The notes under the pieces were generated by a model that did no database searches, was not told the origin of the DNA, and worked only from the letters and a program-made list of their open reading frames with translations. DNA of 64,000 nucleotides from Devosia epidermidihirudinis (lineage in GTDB: Bacteria > Pseudomonadota > Alphaproteobacteria > Rhizobiales > Devosiaceae), in NCBI RefSeq assembly GCF_000971295.1, contig NZ_LANJ01000044.1, positions 1 through 64,000 on the forward strand. Reading direction: 5' to 3'. Positions 62,496 through 64,000 of the stretch are shown piece by piece; position 1 is the first letter of the stretch, and each line of letters opens with the position of its first letter. The position numbers and the translations under genes were made by a program.

Positions 62496-62879
62496 TCAGA
62501 CCAGAACTGGGGGCGCGCGTGGTTGCCCCGATAATTGATAGAGCGTCGAGCGCTCAATGATCGGCGCATCGGAATAGTGGACAGTCGCCGCGACGAGAAC
62601 CACGGCAGCATCGAGAGCCACCGGTTCAAGCGGCGCCATCTCGTTTTTGCCAATGCCCGCGACGGCGCATTTGACGACGTCCGGCTTGCCGGCGTCATCG
62701 CTTTGAGCGATCTGCGCGCAGATGGACCAGTTGTCGAGGGCAGCAAAACCGAGCTCATTGAGGCTGCGTTGCAGACCGGCTGCCTGATGCAAAGGCGCGA
62801 GCAGAACCAGGACATAAATGCCCAGCACCGCAATTGCGGTGACTAATTCTCTGGCGATGTTCCGTCTGCGGAACGGCAT
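62496..62879 (-). CDS. Small DUF2946-like membrane or exported protein
   Basis: A 127-residue protein with one hydrophobic segment near the N-terminus (VTAIAVLGIYVLVLLAPLH, about residues 12-30) that could be a signal anchor. The remainder is weakly similar in plan to DUF2946 proteins, which often sit in copper-related loci. It has two cysteines (WSICAQ and VVKCAV). I chose ATG 62879 (MPFRRRN), preceded by a GGGG-rich stretch. It is the first gene of the copper cluster. The family call is tentative. Confidence 0.6.
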   Translation of the reverse strand: MPFRRRNIARELVTAIAVLGIYVLVLLAPLHQAAGLQRSLNELGFAALDNWSICAQIAQSDDAGKPDVVKCAVAGIGKNEMAPLEPVALDAAVVLVAATVHYSDAPIIERSTLYQLSGQPRAPPVLV

Positions 62880-63003
62880 ACCGGCCCCCTTGTACGCGCG
62901 CCACATATAGCGGGACGTTGGTTACGCCGACAAGGTCGCCAATGTCACAGGCCAATGGCTCCGGGTCGCCCCAAAGCCGATCAGCTACAGATGTTTGGAA
63001 AAG

Positions 63004-63087
63004 TGGTGCCCCCCGCCGGACTCGAACCGGCACGCCTCGCAGCGGAGGATTTTGAGTCCTCTGCGTCTACCATTCCGCCAGAGGGGC
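63004..63087 (-). tRNA. tRNA-Leu(CAA)
   Basis: An 84-nt tRNA with encoded CCA. Acceptor stem GCCCCTC/GGGGGGC, D arm TGGCGGAATGG, anticodon stem GAGGA/TCCTC around loop CTCAAAA (anticodon CAA, reading TTG), the long variable arm expected for leucine, and T arm GCCGG-TTCGAGT-CCGGC. Confidence 0.95.
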
Positions 63088-63144
63088 ACGGGAAAAGTCT
63101 CTAGCGCAGGTCGCGTTGCTCCGCAACACCACCGTAGCGCCAGA

Positions 63145-63453
63145 TCACACCCCGAGTGCCATTCGTGCCAAGAAAACCGTCAACACACCCGCGGCCATGG
63201 CGGCGAGGAGGTTCCGGGTGGCGAAAAACACCACGCCGGTCACTGCCGCAGCAATGGCTTCGGCCGCGCTACCGGTGACCAGAGCGGGCGCCACCAGCGA
63301 GGCCATGACAGCACCGGGAATATGACGCAGCCAGGACGCCGCAAAGCCTTCGCGCGGCAGGCGATTGGCCAGCAAGAGGCCGCCAGCCTTGACCGCGAAA
63401 GTCACCAGCGCCATGCCCAAAATGGCAATGAGGGCTTCTGGACTAGTCAGCAT
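63145..63453 (-). CDS. azlD: Branched-chain amino acid export subunit AzlD
   Basis: A 102-residue membrane protein with three to four hydrophobic segments. It has the AzlD pattern RHIPGAVMASLVAP. It partners AzlC in a branched-chain amino-acid exporter. I chose ATG 63453 (MLTSPEAL), which overlaps the azlC stop by 11 bp; an earlier in-frame start lies deeper inside azlC. The gene follows azlC and precedes tRNA-Leu on the minus strand. Confidence 0.88.
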   Translation of the reverse strand: MLTSPEALIAILGMALVTFAVKAGGLLLANRLPREGFAASWLRHIPGAVMASLVAPALVTGSAAEAIAAAVTGVVFFATRNLLAAMAAGVLTVFLARMALGV

Positions 63454-64000
63454 GGCGCAGCCTTTCTGCAACGGCGCCTGCAAGACTGCCGACAATGCCG
63501 CCGATCAGAATGTACCAGCTGCCCGGAATGAGTTTGGCGGAGATGACGGCGACAACCGCCGCCACAAGCCACGGAATGAGATCGCTCTTGCCCTTCCACA
63601 GGCCCAGCAACAGCGCCAGGAACGTGGCGGTGAAGGCAAAGTCGAGACCATAACGGGTCGGATCATCAATGAACGATCCCAGCAAATGCCCCGCGACCGT
63701 CGTCGCCATCCAGCAGGTATAGGCAAGGACACCGCCGCCCAGCAGAAACGCCACCGTGCCGCGTCCCTTAGCCATTTCCGCGACAGTCATGGCCCAGGTT
63801 TCGTCCGAGACAATGCCCATGATCAAAGCGCCCTTGGCCTGCTCGTGCGGCCCAAACAAAGGTCGCAGTGTCGCCGTCAGCAGTAGATAGCGCAGGTTGA
63901 CGATGAGCGCGGCCAGAATCAGGGGACCGATCGGCAGGGCCGAAGGAATCGGGCTCCAGAGATCCAGCGCCACAAACTGTGCAGACCCGGCGAACACCAG
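63443..64000 (-). CDS. azlC: AzlC family branched-chain amino-acid exporter, partial
   Basis: The C-terminal part of an AzlC protein, about 186 residues visible; the full length in the family is about 230-240, so the N-terminus lies beyond the right edge. The conserved VFAGSAQFVALDL, LIVNLRYLLLTATLRP and DETWAMTV segments are present, together with several membrane helices. It forms the main pore of the exporter with AzlD, whose gene overlaps its end. An internal GTG at 63997 is within the conserved segment and is not the true start. Confidence 0.9.
   Translation of the reverse strand: MVFAGSAQFVALDLWSPIPSALPIGPLILAALIVNLRYLLLTATLRPLFGPHEQAKGALIMGIVSDETWAMTVAEMAKGRGTVAFLLGGGVLAYTCWMATTVAGHLLGSFIDDPTRYGLDFAFTATFLALLLGLWKGKSDLIPWLVAAVVAVISAKLIPGSWYILIGGIVGSLAGAVAERLRHAD

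Overview
The window looks like chromosomal DNA of a GC-rich alphaproteobacterium of the order Hyphomicrobiales, most likely a Devosia-type organism (inference). The grounds are the gene order (rpmB/DUF3108, cobT-cobS-J-protein/bolA, aroK-aroB/xerD-accA, secA/parvulin-argJ-mutT), a giant cyclic beta-1,2-glucan synthase, and two small Omp25-type beta-barrels. Start codons are mostly ATG, with several GTG/TTG starts and one apparent ACG start. I see no prophage, insertion sequence, CRISPR array or rRNA operon.

Layout. 1-0.75 kb has no convincing gene but several hairpins. 0.8-14.1 kb is core housekeeping: a DUF3108 protein, ribosomal L28, a queuosine-precursor transporter, a phytase-like periplasmic protein, CobT/CobS, a J-domain protein, BolA, shikimate-pathway aroB/aroK, XerD, AccA, an L,D-transpeptidase lipoprotein and an unknown membrane protein. 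14.4-23.5 kb holds secA, a parvulin isomerase, argJ, a GNAT acetyltransferase, a MutT-type Nudix enzyme, an M48 lipoprotein protease and a nuclease-fold protein with an altered active site. 23.7-25.5 kb is an iron/siderophore binding protein with an AraC regulator. 25.6-33.2 kb is a sugar-utilisation locus: a LacI repressor facing a cytoplasmic GH29 alpha-L-fucosidase, a DUF4037 nucleotidyltransferase and a complete ABC sugar importer. A palindromic operator lies just upstream of the fucosidase and a half-conserved copy lies beside the repressor start.

33.6-42.1 kb is one gene of about 2,833 codons for cyclic beta-1,2-glucan synthase, followed by tRNA-Arg(CCT). 42.4-46.9 kb encodes an RND efflux pump and its adaptor. 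47.2-52.4 kb has a CAP-domain lipoprotein coupled to a TusA-like protein, a DD-carboxypeptidase, a DJ-1/PfpI protein and a GH3 beta-glycosidase. 52.5-60.1 kb is a mixed stretch: HxlR regulator, GluQRS, an AlkA-type glycosylase, a LuxR-type regulator, a beta-barrel porin, a carboxylesterase, an HNH nuclease, DsbB, DUF72 and a second beta-barrel. 60.3-62.9 kb is a copper-handling cluster (CopC-CopD fusion, YcnI, DUF2946-like protein). The window closes with tRNA-Leu(CAA) and azlD/azlC, azlC running off the right end.

Several gaps carry related palindromic repeats: a GTCACCCTCGGG-type family at about 14.2, 21.1 and 49.85 kb, and a CCCTCA-bounded family at 5.8 and perhaps 21.2 kb. I found no clearly undescribed multi-gene system. 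The observations most worth a second look are the structured gene-free region at the left edge, the ACG-initiated J-domain gene, the nuclease-fold protein lacking key catalytic residues, the nucleotidyltransferase inside the fucoside locus, the orphan siderophore-binding protein and the copper cluster.
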